Of a stretch of 64,000 nucleotides of DNA, positions 1-13,803 are shown one piece after another. The position numbers and the translations under genes were made by a program. Positions within the stretch are counted from its first letter, which is position 1. Each line of letters begins with the position of its first letter. Origin of the DNA: Theobroma cacao (Eukaryota; Streptophyta; Magnoliopsida; Malvales; Malvaceae); the NCBI RefSeq assembly GCF_000208745.1, contig NC_030850.1, forward strand, positions 10,968,726 to 11,032,725. Direction: 5' to 3'. The notes under the pieces are model-generated. The model searched no databases. It was not told where the DNA came from and saw only the letters and a list, made by a program, of their open reading frames with translations.

Positions 1-1260
1 GTTTACATGAAAATGTGATGGGAATAAAAATTTTACATATCGAGTTGGCTTGTAAATAGTTACAGTAATGAGTAACTACATACATGAATAATTAGTTAGC
101 ATAGTACACTTAGGGTCATAGAAGAAGCAACAAGCAAATTTTTGAAGTGCAAGGAAATCAACTATCAAGACATAAAATCAGTACCTTGTCGAAGGAAAAT
201 GCATTTTCTCGAAGAATATGCCTTGCAACAATAGGATCTGATACAACAACAAAAGCTTTTGGCCCAAAAGCTAGTTTATATACAGAGCCATGCTGCAACA
301 TCAATTAAGACATCAAACAAAAGAAAAAAAAAACAGCAAGAATCAGGAGCTCCAAATTATCAACAATGATAAGCAACAAAATACCATAGGACATGATAAG
401 GGGAAAAAACTGAAGCACAAGGTTACATAGCATAATAACTGTTATGATTCAAATATGTGTTAGTAATTCAAATTTCCCCAAGAGTACATCCCAACATTTA
501 AGACTTGAACATTTCCTGTTGGAAAACAGTCACAGTCTCAAGTCGAAATCTGGGGACGGGGGGTTTATGGGATGATAGAAGTCACCCCCCATTGTGTAGT
601 CCAAGTCCAATACACTTTCACGCGTACTAAAAAATAATACTTGTAACCCAAAAGTTCAATTGAACCCTCTACCCATTTGCTATCATCTACAATGGTAGAA
701 GTTCCTGGGGGCAGAACCAGAACAAGCAGAGGTGGTCACGGTAGCATAAACTCAAGACAACATCAGTTATATGTCCACATTCAAAATTTGCAAGAAAAAA
801 GAGAAGTAGTCAAGTACCTCTAAAAACCAATCATACAAAGAGAAGAAGAGAGGTTGACCAAACAAATCAGAAACAGCACCTTCAGCTACAGGCATAGAAC
901 CAAGACTTCCTCCACTTAGGAAATTAGTAAGAAGATTGCTTGCATTATCCAAGAGATTCCTTTTAGCTTTTGGTTCGTCGGTACTGGTGGACTGACATCT
1001 ACAAAATTGACCACAAATACAATCAATTAAACAAATCCAAATCCAACCCATTTTTACTCCAAACGTCACTTGCAGCTTGCAAGACTATGTTAAAAGTTCC
1101 CACTTTCCAGTTACCTGATGGCAGCAGAGGTTTTTAGTTTTTGGTAGGGAAATGGAGGAGGCTTTGAGACACCCAAAAACGTGAAATCACTAGTTCGGAA
1201 ACTGCCATAAACGGCAGTAGAGGATAGCTGCAGGGATGAAGCGTTGGCAGTTGCTACCAT
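1..1260 (-). CDS. CYP97B: CYP97B-type chloroplast cytochrome P450, 5' exons only (runs off left edge)
   Basis: Three exons can be read on the minus strand: 1260-1115 (start ATG at 1260), 998-818 and 292-185, all with GT-AG borders and consistent phase. Exon 1 encodes a Ser/Thr-rich leader with few acidic residues (begins [14 protein letters not shown]), as expected of a chloroplast transit peptide. Exon 2 carries [19 protein letters not shown] and SLYDWFLE; exon 3 continues [20 protein letters not shown] and [13 protein letters not shown]. These are the N-terminal signatures of the plant CYP97B subfamily (Arabidopsis CYP97B3, pea CYP97B1, recalled from knowledge). CYP97 enzymes are plastid P450s of carotenoid ring hydroxylation; the role of the B branch is less settled. 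The I-helix and heme-binding cysteine lie outside the window, so an intact enzyme cannot be confirmed. No stop or frameshift is seen in the 145 codons present. Confidence 0.93.
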
Positions 1261-4200
1261 TGCTAGTTGGGTTTTGGTTTGTGTTAAGGTTGAGGAGTTT
1301 AGAGATTAGATATGGGGTTATATTGGCGTGTCGGGATGTGCCCAAGCCTAACCTCTTCCACTAGTAACAGTAAGTGCCCACTCCACTTTACGGGGCCATC
1401 AGGTGTCTGTCTGACATCTGCATCTTGACATATTTAAATATTTTCTGCCTCGAAGTTAGTTTTACAACGGAGAAAAAAAAATGGGCGATATAGAGAAAAA
1501 GAAAATGGTCCTTATGAAATGATTATAATAAGACAGACCATTCAATATATGCACGTTTGCCGCAATTTGAGCAAGAACAGATGGCTGAGAAGCAGACGGT
1601 AGTGCTTGGAAAATGCCCAGTCAAAACAACTTAGGCAACATGCCCTTTGAATTTTAATCAATTATCTTTAGTTAATAATAATTTTGTTTTACTGCTTATA
1701 TGATTACCATCCTCTCTCAACTCTGTTTTCATTTCAAACCAAAAACCCTTTTGTTTTCTTTTCTTAATAAAAGAAATGTTTGGGGTAATTCCGAATTAAG
1801 TTTTTGAAATAATTGATCATTCGATTATTTTCTTAAAATGATATTAGAGTTGAGATTTTTGCATTTCAATTTTTACATGTCTTGCTATTACAATGCTTAC
1901 TTTCCTAGTTAGTTAACAAAAATTTATTGTTCATCGGCAAACTTGTGCATGCAATATAGGGTGCGTTAAAATCTAAATATAGAAGAAACTAGGACCATGC
2001 TTAGGGTCAGTGGTACCCATGTTGATAAATAATGTTAATTAATTTGGAGAACTCCCAAGTGCCAATATGCATGTTCACATTCTTAAATAAATAAAGTTTA
2101 ATAAATGAATCTATAATTATTATAGTTATATACTTGTCAAAACTTGTATAGTACATGCTACCCCATAGCTGAAGGTGCTATAGAGTCATCTCCATCTCCG
2201 ACGGTTTAATCTAATCTTTTAAAGCTAAAAGATCACTGACAAATACGAAAGGAATTTTTTTGTGAAAAAACATCTTAAAGGTTAAAGAAAAAATGTTAAT
2301 TCAAATCTATTTTTCAAATTTATATTATGAAATTTTTTTGATGACACACATATTTATATATATAATTGTTTTGTATGTTATAATAAAGTCTCTTTTTTTC
2401 TTTATTTGTTGAAAAGAAAATTCAAATCTAATTTTTTTGAATAGGGAATATATGTATTCATAATTGAGTCAAATCCTAAGATAGTATATATTACAATTTT
2501 TTTAAAAAAAAAAGTCGTGAGGTGAAATTTGTTGTTTTTTAAGGAGAGTTTTGTAAGGAGAATCAATTTAAATGTATATCCCATTTTCACCTAATAAAAG
2601 GAGAGAATAAATTGATCAATATTTGAGGAAAGGAAAAAAAATATAAAAACAAAAGACCAATAACAAAGTACTAGTTAATTAAAATATTGTTGTTCAACGA
2701 AAGCTAACTTATCTATCCATTTTTGCATGTAAACATTAAAAGAAATTTTTATTTTTATTCTTTTGACTTTCAAAAGCAAAAGTAATAATCAAATGATGAG
2801 TCTATTTTAATGTATTTATATAAATAAATAAATAAATAATTGTTTAATACTAAAAGAGAGGCAAAGTGAAAATCAAATTTTAATTGAGCATTTTGGAGTT
2901 TTGATCAACGGAATCTTGACATGGTTTCACTATAATTGTAAACTCTTAACTCATGATAATTAGATATAAATTACTTAATTTTTCAAGATAAAATTTGAAA
3001 TTACTTTAAAATTTTCAATTAAATAAATTTTTTGTAATTATGATTAATTCATGTCATGATTCTGTAATAACTCCTAGAGAATGTCCGCAAGATCAAAATT
3101 CTAATTGGTTCAGATAAATATATGACCTTGTGTTTTAAGAGTTGAATTCAAATTCATTCTTCCTAAAATTTATATAATAGAAATCAAATCATTCTTCGTT
3201 CATATAGTTTTAAGAAACAGAAAGTAAAAGATAAAGTTATTCGTAAAAAAATAATATATTTTTGTGTAAAAAAAAATTATTTAACGCTACATTCAAAATC
3301 ATTATATTTGAATTGGTGTTCTATTTTAGTACTTTTTTTTCATAAATGTTGTCGTTATTTGACTTTTTTCGTAATTTTTTATTTGAATTTACTATTGATT
3401 AAAATTTGAAAAAGAAAAGAATAATTAACAGCTTTGAACGAAGGTGTTTCCAAATATATACTTACATACTTAAAATATTTATGGTAAAAATCTTTTAAAA
3501 ATTGATTACAAAAAACGAACTAAGACAAATATTTATGGGATGGGTGCTATAGTACTTTTTTTTTTTTACAAGAAGCACAGGCTCAAGTTTAGGGTTTCGC
3601 ATTTAGCTTAGCCTCAAGTATATACACTCACCTCTTTATTTAAAGAGTCAAATTAAGATCTCTTTTTTTAAAAAATAAAATAAAAAGGAATTAAGAAAAC
3701 ATGAAATCTCATATAGTACCTTTTGGTCCATTACTTTATTATGTTTTTAAAAATTTTTCAAAGTTATCATAATGTGAAAAATAAAATAGTATAAAGATAA
3801 ATTACATCTAATTAGAAATTAGCATTGGAAAAACAGAGAGTTGAATGATTTAACTCACAATTAGAAGGATAAACAATAAGTAGATGAATCTTAAATTGTT
3901 TATTAAACTTGGTTTTACAATTAGGACAAGAGCCCGTGGGATCAAATTGAATAATTTATACCTAACATGATTAAAAAATGGGAAAAGGATAAATTAAAGC
4001 CCACAATCATCGCAATTGGGAGTAAAAGAAAAGTGTAAACGTGATAAAGAATGATAACGCTTTTGTTTCAAGGATCGTTTTTCCATGAAATGAGACCAAA
4101 CAATTTAGTAAGACATTGAACACTTTTTTTTCTTGTTTAATATTTGACTCGTGAAACATGAGAATCTATAATGTAATTGAAACCGCCCGCAAAATGTTAT

Positions 4201-6185
4201 ATAGACTATTAACAATTAATAAAATAAATCTTTAGAACAAAAAGAAAATTCTCAACATTTTCTTTTTGTTTAGTTGCTTCATTGCTGGATTTTTCTTCTT
4301 TCATTTTATTTCCTTTTTAAAGGTATATATAAACATGAGATTATTACCTTGGCCATGCATGTTTATTTTTGGGGTTTGAAATGCACTTTAAGTGGTTCCT
4401 ATTCCTTAATATAAATTTTTCCTTAAACTACTCTTCTATGGGATAAATACTACGAGAAAAGAAAAGAAGGAAGAAGGAAGAGAGGAAATAAATGAAAAGG
4501 AACTTTATGAGATTTATAAATTTAACTTTTTTGTTTTACCATGTTAATAGGTTAATCACAAGCCAAACCAATTAAGATACAACATACCAGCACACCTGGA
4601 TGGATCCACACATTTTGCTAGTTTAACAAAGTGATTGTTGCAAACGTATCATGGAAAGAAAGATTTTAATGAAATGGCTTTTCTTAAATTATTTACTTAA
4701 AAATAAAATAGGGAATTGCAGGAAATTATTGGAGGTATATACGTTACATATTTTGAGTGGTTAATCAGAAGAGGAAAGAGAAGGAGAGAACAACTTTCTA
4801 ATGCTTTGTTTTTGCATGTATGTAGTCAATTAAGTAGACTGACTAATAGGGAGTAACCTTTCATTTTCTCACAGTAAACCTCATTATGCAGGATCGGACT
4901 TCAAACCCCTTAAGATGCTTGTATTTTTCTACATTTTACTGAGAGGTTACTGAAAATACAATATTGAATAGACTACACCAACTTGATCATACATAATAGG
5001 AGAAAAAAGTTTTCAATTCGTCACGTGCTTTTTTTGTATTATATTATTCAATTTTCCTTACAACCTTCCTCTCCAAATTGGGGAGAACTCCATATAAAAT
5101 AATAAATTAATGTACCTACCTTATCTCTCAATATGAAAAGATTGTTGTTGAAGATATACTCTTCCCAATTTTCTTTGGTCTCTTTTCTCCTTCACAAGGA
5201 AGTGACAGAATGTGGTTTACTTTTCCACTTTTTGGCATTCCTCTAGGCTTCCGCCTTCATCATCGGGGTCCAAGGAATTATCCGACTTTGAAGGGAAAAC
5301 GAGACATACACATAAAGGGCATACTGATTTATTTTCATATATATAATTAGGCCAACCAAAGTTTAAAAAGTGAAGAATGAATCATACAATACTTTTTTTT
5401 AATAGTGATTTTATTGAATCTTAACACTCGAATATCATTTCAAGTCTCTTGTTTAATTGATCAAAGACTCCCATAACATTAGAACTTGATTTGGATACGA
5501 AGACTTATACAATTACAACATAAATATCACTAAAAAAGATATTGATCAATCGTGTAGTTTTAAAGTTATAACTTTAAACTTTTAGATTTTATATTCAAAT
5601 TGTACTATATATGACTTTCATTCAAATTTTTTGTTGGCCTTTTAGTTTATTTAATTTATTGATTGATTTTTTTTAGTTGTAATAATAATGTCATATATGT
5701 TAAATAATACTTCAAAATAGATTGCAATTTTCAATTACACATGTAACTATTTTATAAAAAAAACTTTAAAATGTAAACACGAGCTATTTTAAATAAAAGC
5801 ACTATAGTGCCTTTGACAAATATTACTACTATTTATAGATTGTGTTAAATTATTCAACATTCGAGAGGAGAAATATAGTAATACTAATAATGTGTAAATA
5901 ACAAAAATAATTTATAACATTTAAAAAAAGGGGAAGGGACTAGGGTGTTTCCATAGACTAGACGGATGATCCATGTTCGGAGACTGTAAAGTCATGGCGT
6001 CCACCTACCACAGAGCAAGTCATATGCTGACGTGGATATGGGATAGATGACGGCATCCTGAGAAGCAATCGCTGCTTCGAGGAAACAGTCCTTTTTGCTC
6101 AAATGATCAATCCCCCCGACTTCCAGAACCCACACAAATCTGCCAAACATTTTTTTTCACCATCTCCGCTCTTTCATTTTCGCCA
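1261..6185. other. Intergenic spacer between CYP97B and the VQ gene; no gene seen
   Basis: This stretch is very AT-rich with many short homopolymers and stop codons in all frames. I found no protein family, RNA gene or terminal-repeat element. The first ~200 bases must hold the 5' UTR and core promoter of CYP97B (transcribed leftward). The last ~250 bases rise in GC content and probably belong to the VQ promoter. Confidence 0.6.
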
Positions 6186-6190
6186 TACCC

Positions 6191-6303
6191 CACGTGCCAT
6201 GTCACGTGCCGTTCCTTTGAGGAATCCAACTTCAACAAAAAAAATCAACGGCCAGGATTTTCCCAATATTCTTCCTTTGACCACGTTGAAGCCACCATAT
6301 ATA
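6191..6303 (+). promoter_or_regulatory. VQ gene proximal promoter: two G-boxes, a W-box and a TATA-like box
   Basis: Two CACGTG G-boxes lie at 6191-6196 and 6203-6208, a TTGACC W-box at 6277-6282 and TATATA at 6298-6303, 90 bases before the start codon. G-boxes bind bHLH (MYC) and bZIP factors, and W-boxes bind WRKY factors, which are the usual partners of VQ proteins. Regulation by jasmonate or WRKY feedback is inferred from these motifs only. Confidence 0.55.
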
Positions 6304-6392
6304 CCACAAACTTAGGCACTCTTCTTCCCTTCTCACGAAAGCAAATACCAACTCATCTTTTCTTTTCCCAATTCTGGTTGCCCCCCCTGGAC

Positions 6393-7100
6393 ATGAGTGA
6401 AACCATGTCTGGTCCTACCGATTGGGCACAATTTTATCAGCAAAATCTTTCTGTCCAGGAAGCACCGAATCGTGGTCGCGTCGTGTCATCGGAATCAGCG
6501 TTTGGTGATCAAGGCTCTGATGCCACTGTTGTTACCACTACAATCACCTCCAGCAGCGCGCCAAGCCCATTAGCCTCCGGTCCAGCTGGTTCCAGTGCTG
6601 GCCATTTGAGTCCCGAAGGCCGCGTTTCGAAGCCACTACGAAGACGATCTAGGGCTTCGAGGCGAACCCCTACTACCTTGCTTAATACGGATACTACAAA
6701 TTTCCGAGCCATGGTTCAACAATTCACGGGTGGTCCTAGTGCCCCTTTTCCAGGCCACTCTGGTGGACCAAATTTCGGGTTCGGTTTTGGAGGACGTCAA
6801 CCCCATGTTAACCCTGGTTCTCTGATGATTCCTCCAGGAGGATTTCATTTGCAATATCAACAGCAACAACAGCCTCAGCAACAACATCAATTCCAGCAGC
6901 AAAACCAGCCGTACATGTTTTCACTGAGCAGCAATAATCCAGGGGCAGGGGACCTCTTCCTTCAGAGACTAGGGGGGAACCCGAGGCCCAACATGGAAGG
7001 GTCGGATGGGTTTGTTGTGGAGGGTGCTTCCTCACAGGTTCCACCTTCTAGAACACCTTCCTCCAATGAGAATAGGAGTAACGCTACGTTCATGTTTTGA
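6393..7100 (+). CDS. VQ-motif protein (VQ27/VQ22-like transcriptional regulator)
   Basis: An intronless gene for 235 residues, normal for dicot VQ genes. The first in-frame ATG is at 6393 (MSETMSGPTDW); the open frame upstream has no ATG. Domain order: a WAQFYQQN segment near residues 11-18, a Ser/Thr-rich linker, a basic patch KPLRRRSRASRR (about 80-91, likely nuclear localisation), the VQ core FRAMVQQFTG (about 104-113) followed by GPSAPF, a Gln-rich tract (about 150-172) and a Ser/Asn-rich tail. VQ proteins are small nuclear cofactors that bind WRKY DNA-binding domains and are often MAP-kinase targets. The motif context is like Arabidopsis JAV1/VQ22 and its relatives. Its position between CYP97B and CCT suggests it is the counterpart of At4g15120 (VQ27). 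The exact orthologue is inferred, and the biological role cannot be read from sequence. Confidence 0.92.
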   Translation: MSETMSGPTDWAQFYQQNLSVQEAPNRGRVVSSESAFGDQGSDATVVTTTITSSSAPSPLASGPAGSSAGHLSPEGRVSKPLRRRSRASRRTPTTLLNTDTTNFRAMVQQFTGGPSAPFPGHSGGPNFGFGFGGRQPHVNPGSLMIPPGGFHLQYQQQQQPQQQHQFQQQNQPYMFSLSSNNPGAGDLFLQRLGGNPRPNMEGSDGFVVEGASSQVPPSRTPSSNENRSNATFMF

Positions 7101-10100
7101 GAGAGACATAAAGGAGAAAGTTAGGTACTGACTTGTCTTAGGGAGAAACAATTGACCAATGTAAATATTGTTTTACTTAACACCTTTTTTTTTTTTCTTC
7201 TTTTATGCCAATGTTTATTGCTAGATAGACTCCACCGTTTGAAGTTGGGAGTTTCTTTATAGTAATCAAGGGGGTGAAGGATTCTTGTTTTCAAAAACCA
7301 TGGGCCAACAGTGGGAATTGTTGAATCGAATTTGTTGAAATAGGGATCATCTATATGATATTGCTATAATTTCATTTCTTTTCTTCTTCCGTTGGAAAAT
7401 TCAGTGCTTTGTATATGTAAGCTTTGGGATGAGAATACACTTATTGGTAAACAAATAAAATTCAAAATGGATGTGAATAAAATGAAAACGTGGCCAACTA
7501 GAGAAAACCCCATCTAGAATCCACATATGGGTTTTGAAAAGTCAATAGTTTCTCTGTGACACTTCATTAAAAAAAAATCCAGTATTTGATCAGAGGAACT
7601 CACTTTTTAAGCCGTACTGTGTCGATTAAATAAAAACATTTGATTCCAAAATGCTGGAATTTATGGCAAACACATGCCGGTGAATAGGAGAAATTCTTTC
7701 AGCACATTTATAGGTGCGAACGAGAAAAAAAGGAAACAGGGAAAAGGTGCAAGGAATTGAAAATTTGATAGGAACTGAGTGTGAAAGGGTTTGGGCAGAG
7801 GGGGTGAATCTGAGCCTGGAATGGGACCCATTTGACATCAAAAGCAGCAAATGGAATTGACAAAGTCAAATTTAGGCTACTCTTTACAAATTTGAAATAA
7901 AATAGGAGTGCCATCTGATTCACTAAGATTACATCAATCTTTGTAATTGGTAAAACAACACTATTAAGCGCACCTTAATTTCAACATAATCACAGTAATT
8001 ATATCATGTCAACCACGTGTATTTATGTATACAAAATTTGAGTATGCTCCATCCGCCCCCTGGTCATAGCCCGCTTGATCTTAGACCGCTTGATGTTAAT
8101 TTTTATGTGACCATGATGTCTGGCCAAACCCCAACAATTATAATAAAAAAATACTGCTTTCCTATTAATTCACAAAATTTTAGTAGTCAATTTTTTTTAA
8201 CATTATGTAATCCTTCAACTATTCTTTGAAACCCGTCCTACCCGTTCACGAAATAATAATATCAATAGATTTAAAGTCAAGTGTATTGAATTTAAATAAT
8301 GTAATAAAAATATTTTTTTATATTAAAAACATAAATTCATGATAAGTAGTATCATAATTTATTTTTTATTGATATAAATTTCTTCAAGTTAGATATTAAT
8401 ACCGTGATAAGTTCATAATCAAGTGATTCTTTCTCCTAAATGTCAAGCGTAAGTAAAATATAAGATAATTTGACGTTTATAAAATAAAAATTTTCATCCA
8501 CTGACAAATATACTCTTTTGGATTGAAAATATTTTCTACCGCAGTTATTTTATATACCATTTACGATTGCGATGCGTGTGAAAATCAAAGATTCCATTTG
8601 GGAGAGCGGGAGAGCCCAAAGCTATTTAAAGAAAAAGAAAGTGATTCCATTATTGGAATATTGTCTCAGTGAGACACCACAATTCTCGGGAATGTTACGG
8701 GGATCCTGCTTCAGTTGTCTACTTTTGCTTAAATTATATTGATATTTATATTTTAAAATTATAAATTTCTTTTATTTTTTTAAGAAATGTTCTTCCTTTT
8801 CCTGAACCATCAACCAGCTTTTTACATTTTCACACTAATCTCTTTTTTTTTTTTTATTTTGGTTAAAAAATATTGTAAAACACTTGATAAAGTTAATATT
8901 ATCGTTAAGGTAAGTGTCAAATCGCTGCTTTCAACGTTAAATGCTTTTGATAAATAGAATCATAGAAAATTTTATAAGACGCTTGTTTAACAAAATCTTC
9001 ACATGAAACCTGCAATACTTTGAAGAGACATATGATTCAGCTTCGAAAATTTGTAAAAATTCTGTTTGCAATGGTCCGAGTCCAAACATTACTATCTAAT
9101 TACATGAGGTAAGATATCTGATCTAGGTTATTTAGTCTTTGAGGAATGCATTCTTTGGTTTAATACAATTTTTTGATTTTGATAAATATTATTTAATATT
9201 TAATAATTTTAATTTTTATTAAATAACGACAATCATCTCAACTCAAATCTTTGATATCTACTCAAGAATTATATATTAGAATTGCATTAATCTTATAACC
9301 ACATCGGCCAAATTAGACCAACAAAATTTCAACCCATGTGAATGGCCAAAAAAAAAAAATCAACCCACACTAATCCAAGATATGATATTACATCTTTTTC
9401 TATTGAGTCAAGTCCAAGCTTTATTGGACCATCAAGCAATTTATTCAGACATACCTTCATGTAGGTTTTCAAAAGGGGGAGATGACCGTACTACAAAGTC
9501 ATTAAATATCAATCATTAGATTTATTAAATTAAACGAGAACCATTCAAAGAACCCGTTAGAATTCCGTCTGGTTGCTAACAACTTGGAAGTGCAGCGGTT
9601 GATCATTAAGGCGACGACGGCGAAGAATCTGAATGGCCCCTAACTGAGGTTGACCTCCAAGGCTTATTTTCGTGGAAAAGATGTCCACTAAGGAGTAAAA
9701 AGTCCACCCAATATCAGATACAAACCAGAGCATACTGAACTTTCCTAGAAATTCCCTCTTCTTCTTGGCCAAAATAAAATATTTCGTGGAATATTGGAAT
9801 ATATATAGCAATGAGGAAATAAAAAAAATACCTGTTTTTTCCTATGCTATTGAGTATTGAGCGTATCTCATCAAATGCTTGAAATGAATCATGTTGTCGT
9901 ATTTCATCCTTCTCCATATAGCCTAGATGGCAGTCTGTCGTACAATTATTCCAAGTGTGTTTCTATTATCTTCTCTGAATTTTCTTTTTAAAGATTTTAA
10001 AATAATTTGTGTTCTCTCAAATTAGTTAGAAAGAATTTAAATTGTTAATGTTAAAAGAGTATATTTATATATATATATATATTTAAATTTTAATATAAAT

Positions 10101-10332
10101 GTAAAAGAAGAAAAATAAAAATAAATTAAATTAAATTAAAATTTTAAAAAATTTGAGGTAAATTTATAAAAATAAAAATAAAAAATCATATCAAACAAAC
10201 TAAAATGTTTAGTAAGTAGAGATGAAACTAGTTATATGGATATTAATTAACTAATTACCTTTTAAAAAATAGACGTAGCTAGGTTCAAGAGTTAATATCT
10301 TTTATTTTCCTTACAAGCTTAACTTTGATGGT
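7101..10332. other. Spacer downstream of VQ; no confident gene
   Basis: About the first 200 bases are the VQ 3' UTR and flank. The rest is AT-rich. Short open frames near 7626-7923 (minus) and 8017-8229 (plus) resemble nothing I know. A moderately GC-rich patch at 9557-9917 is listed separately. Confidence 0.5.
9557..9917 (-). pseudogene. Possible decayed gene fragment, unidentified
   Basis: This patch is less AT-rich than its surroundings and holds two overlapping minus-strand open frames with coding-like composition, including RQHDSFQAFDEIRSILNSI and GGQPQLGAIQILRRRR. Possible splice sites sit between them. I do not recognise a family. It may be a few exons of a dead gene or chance. No neighbouring exons could be assembled. 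Confidence 0.2.
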
Positions 10333-10826
10333 TGAGAGTTCAGATGAAAATTTTGATTTTTTTTTGGTGATATACTTGTATAAATTACAATTATAATTAC
10401 AATTAAATTATTTTCAACATAGATAAACTATTGTACAAAGTATTAAAAGACAAACTAAATAAATAAACTAATGAATCAACATATAAGTAAGAGTTTAGAT
10501 GAAAATTCTAATTTTTTGTGATATATGTTTGTATAAATAGAAATTACAATGGCAATTAAATAATTTTCAACATAGATGATGAGAGTATTATATGGAGTAG
10601 AATAAACCAAAAGAAAATTCAAATAATTAAACTAACAAATCAACGTTGGGTAAGAGTTTAAATGAAAGTTCTGATATATTTTTTTTTGTGATATACTTGT
10701 ATAAATAGAAATTAAAATTGCCATTAAAAAATGAAATTTAATTAAATAATTTTCAACCTAGATGACTTAAAAATATTATATAAAGTACAACAAGCAAAAA
10801 ACAAACCAAATAAACCAACAAATCAA
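10333..10826. repeat. About 160-bp tandem repeat, three diverged copies
   Basis: Copies begin near 10333, 10491 and 10650. Each carries GAGTT(C/T)A(G/A)ATGAAA, a T-run, a GTGATATA...TGTATAAAT segment, an AATTATTTTCAAC block and an AAACTAA...AATCAAC end. The unit is non-coding and AT-rich. Confidence 0.75.
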
Positions 10827-11429
10827 CTAGTAATAGTACCTATAATTACTAGTGTTTACTTCCAAAAAAAAAGTGTTAAATTTAAACTCTAAATTCTGTG
10901 AAGAAAAAAAAAAGTAACCTATAGATAAGAGAAACTTTTAATTAAAATCTCTAATAACGGATTGTCAATGGATCGGGCAATGCATATCCAAACTTGCAAA
11001 CCTACTCTTTCAAGCTGGGCTTGGATAGTGTTTTTCAAGGTCAAGTTTAGTGCAACTCAACCCAACTCAAAACCTCCTTTTCTTACATAAATGTTGCATT
11101 TTTGTTAATTTGAACTAAATTTTATTATTTTCAAACTAAATTCTTTGTCTTTTAATGTGCCTAAGCTTACTCTTCAAGACCCGACCTTGGTGAGCTATAA
11201 TATGGTTCCATATTTGACAAGTTTTTTTTTTGGAATTTCTGTTTAACTAATAATTCCTTTGTATTTATCTACTTAATGGTTGTTTTGGGCATCATGATTT
11301 GGTATTAATGTTTTAAAACTTTGTTGTGACTAAAAAAGTTCATGCAAATGGAATGCTTTTCAAAATTGTACCATGCTATTGACTTCAACTCTCATGATAT
11401 GTTTGAATCACAAAATGAAATAGGCCAAA

Positions 11430-12310
11430 GTACTCAAATAATTTTTATATTCATGCATTTTTATCAATTTAATCCTTATACTCAAAATCTGATTAATTTA
11501 ATCCATTGATTTTGAAAATTAAAACAATTTAGTCACCTAACGTTGTCTAATTTTATTGTTAAAGGTCATGACATTAGCATTGATGTGACATATTTACTGA
11601 TGTGGTAGTACCGTGTGGCATTGATATAATGACGTGTTAGTACTATGTAGTATATTGAGAAAAAAAATTTATCAAAAAAAATTTGTGCCAGGTTATAGGG
11701 ATTAAATCGAATAAAAATGTATGATACAGTGACTAAATTTAAAAAAATTGAGATGTTTAAGGACTAAATTGAAAAAAATATTTAAAAAATATAAATCTTT
11801 TAGTAGATAATATATATACACTTATTAATAAGCTAAATGTTTAAGTGTAAAAGATTTATAGTATTAAAAAAATATATAAATATTTTTTTGATTATTTGAT
11901 TCCATAATAAGTATATTAACTTATCTTCTTTGTAAAGATTAAGTCAGCATTGACGTGGCATATTTTCTAATGTGGCAATGCCATGTAGCATTGACATGAT
12001 GATGTGTCAGTGCTAGTGGTAATGCTAATGTGGTAAATTGAGAAAAAAATTTACCAAAAAAAATTTGTGCCAGGTCATAGAGATGAATTGTACAAAAATG
12101 TATAGTATAGTAACTAAATTGAACAAAATTAAAGTGTTTAAGGATTAAATAAAAAAATTAAAAATACAAATATTTGAGTAAATAATACACATACTAATTA
12201 ATAAGAAAAATATTTAAGTGTAAAAGATTTATGGTGTTAAGAAATAGATATAAATATTTTATTACTTGATTAATTGATTCCATAATAGGTACATTAATTT
12301 ATTTTCTTTA
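11430..12310. repeat. Dispersed repeat with two tandem ~360-bp copies
   Basis: The block starting CAAAGTACTCAAATAA reads through 'rate of isolated AATTTAGTC/AATTTAATCC' phrases and a GACATTAGCATTGATGTG segment. Its 3' part is repeated: about 11570-11930 and 11935-12300 share the GACGTG/GATGTG-GCATAT start, AAATTTGTGCCAGGT, AGTAACTAAATTGAA and a TTTAAGTGTAAAAGATTTAT segment. A relative in inverse orientation lies at 49570-49790. No coding capacity; class unknown, possibly a non-autonomous element. Confidence 0.6.
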
Positions 12311-13772
12311 CAAAATTAAGTTTGAATTTCCCTTTTATAAAAAAAATTTCAATATTTTATAGAGTTATTTTTATAAATATTATGATTAAAATCATTATCA
12401 TTTAAATTTTCTTTTTATTATTAAACTTGATATTATTTTTAATGAGATTATTCCATAATCCATTTATAAAAAGAAACAAAAAATTTAAATTCCTTTTTTA
12501 ATATATGTATGAAAACCAAAATGAGCCCATTAAATACTTTAATGACAAAATAATTTGCCCAAAAATCATCTCATTTAACGTTGTGATTTTAAGTACTTGA
12601 CAAAATATTTCTTTCCTTCTAAATATTATGTTCAGCTTATAATAAAATTTAAAAAATATATAAAAATATTTTCTTATTTGATTATTTGATTTCGTAATAG
12701 GTACATTAATTTATATTCTTTTCAAAATTATATTTGAATTCCCCTTATAAAAATTGCATTTCACTAAAATCATGAAGTTTGAAATGATGGAGTAATTGGT
12801 GTTTCGATGAAAGATTGAGAAAATACCAAAAGTGAATGTGCAGACGGTTATTGGTATTTTCTCAATCTTTCATTAAAACACCAAAGAAGTTAAAGTCAAT
12901 GTTAGGGAAACATTTTAATTAAAGGCCACACCCTTGTGTAATAGTCACTTATTCCGGTTGTTGATGAAGATCGCCGTGCATCATCAATCGTCTCTTATTA
13001 ACAATTACATATTTTTAATCAAAAAATAATTATAAATTTAATTGGTGGAGTTTACTCATTGTGGATCACAAAGTTATTTGATTATTCTGAACTATTGCCT
13101 GCTTTTGGAATGCAAACTAAGCTCATCTTTATGACTTTGGATCCAAACATATATAAAAATGTTACAATGATAATGTTAATTTAGACAAAAATAATAAATA
13201 TTTTTTTGTTTTGTACGGTTTGATGATTGAAAAAAATATTTATAAGGTTAATTTGTGGGTTTAATAAATTTTGTGGTCTCTTTGGCCTCCAATCTCAATT
13301 AAATTTTTGTCATTTTTTTTTAAATTGTCAAATTGAAATCATAGCTAGAATCAAGCTCTTGGCTTTTGGCACTAACAACTTAAATTTAATTATAAGGTAA
13401 ACAAAATACTTAGAAGGAAAGAAATATTTTGTCAAGTAATCAAAATCACAACATTAAATGAGATGATTTCTTGGTGAATTATTTTGTCATTAAAACATTT
13501 AATGGGCTTATTTTGGTTTTCATACCTATGTTAAAAAAGACAATTAAATCTTTTTGTTTCTTTTTATAAATGGATTATTAAATAATCTCATTAAAATAAA
13601 AATTCAGTTTAATAAAAAAAGAAAATTAAGTGATAATGATTTTAATAATGATATTTATAAAAATAACTTTATTAAATCTTAGAATATTTTTTATAGAAGG
13701 GGAATTTAAATTTAATTTTTGCAAAGAAGATAAATTAATGTATCTATTATAGAATCAAATAATCAAGTAAGA

Positions 13773-13803
<31 letters not shown>

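Noticed and set aside
6378..6392. Five extra N-terminal codons for the VQ protein
   Set aside because: The codon at 6378 is TTG; the first in-frame ATG is at 6393 and is the sensible plant start.
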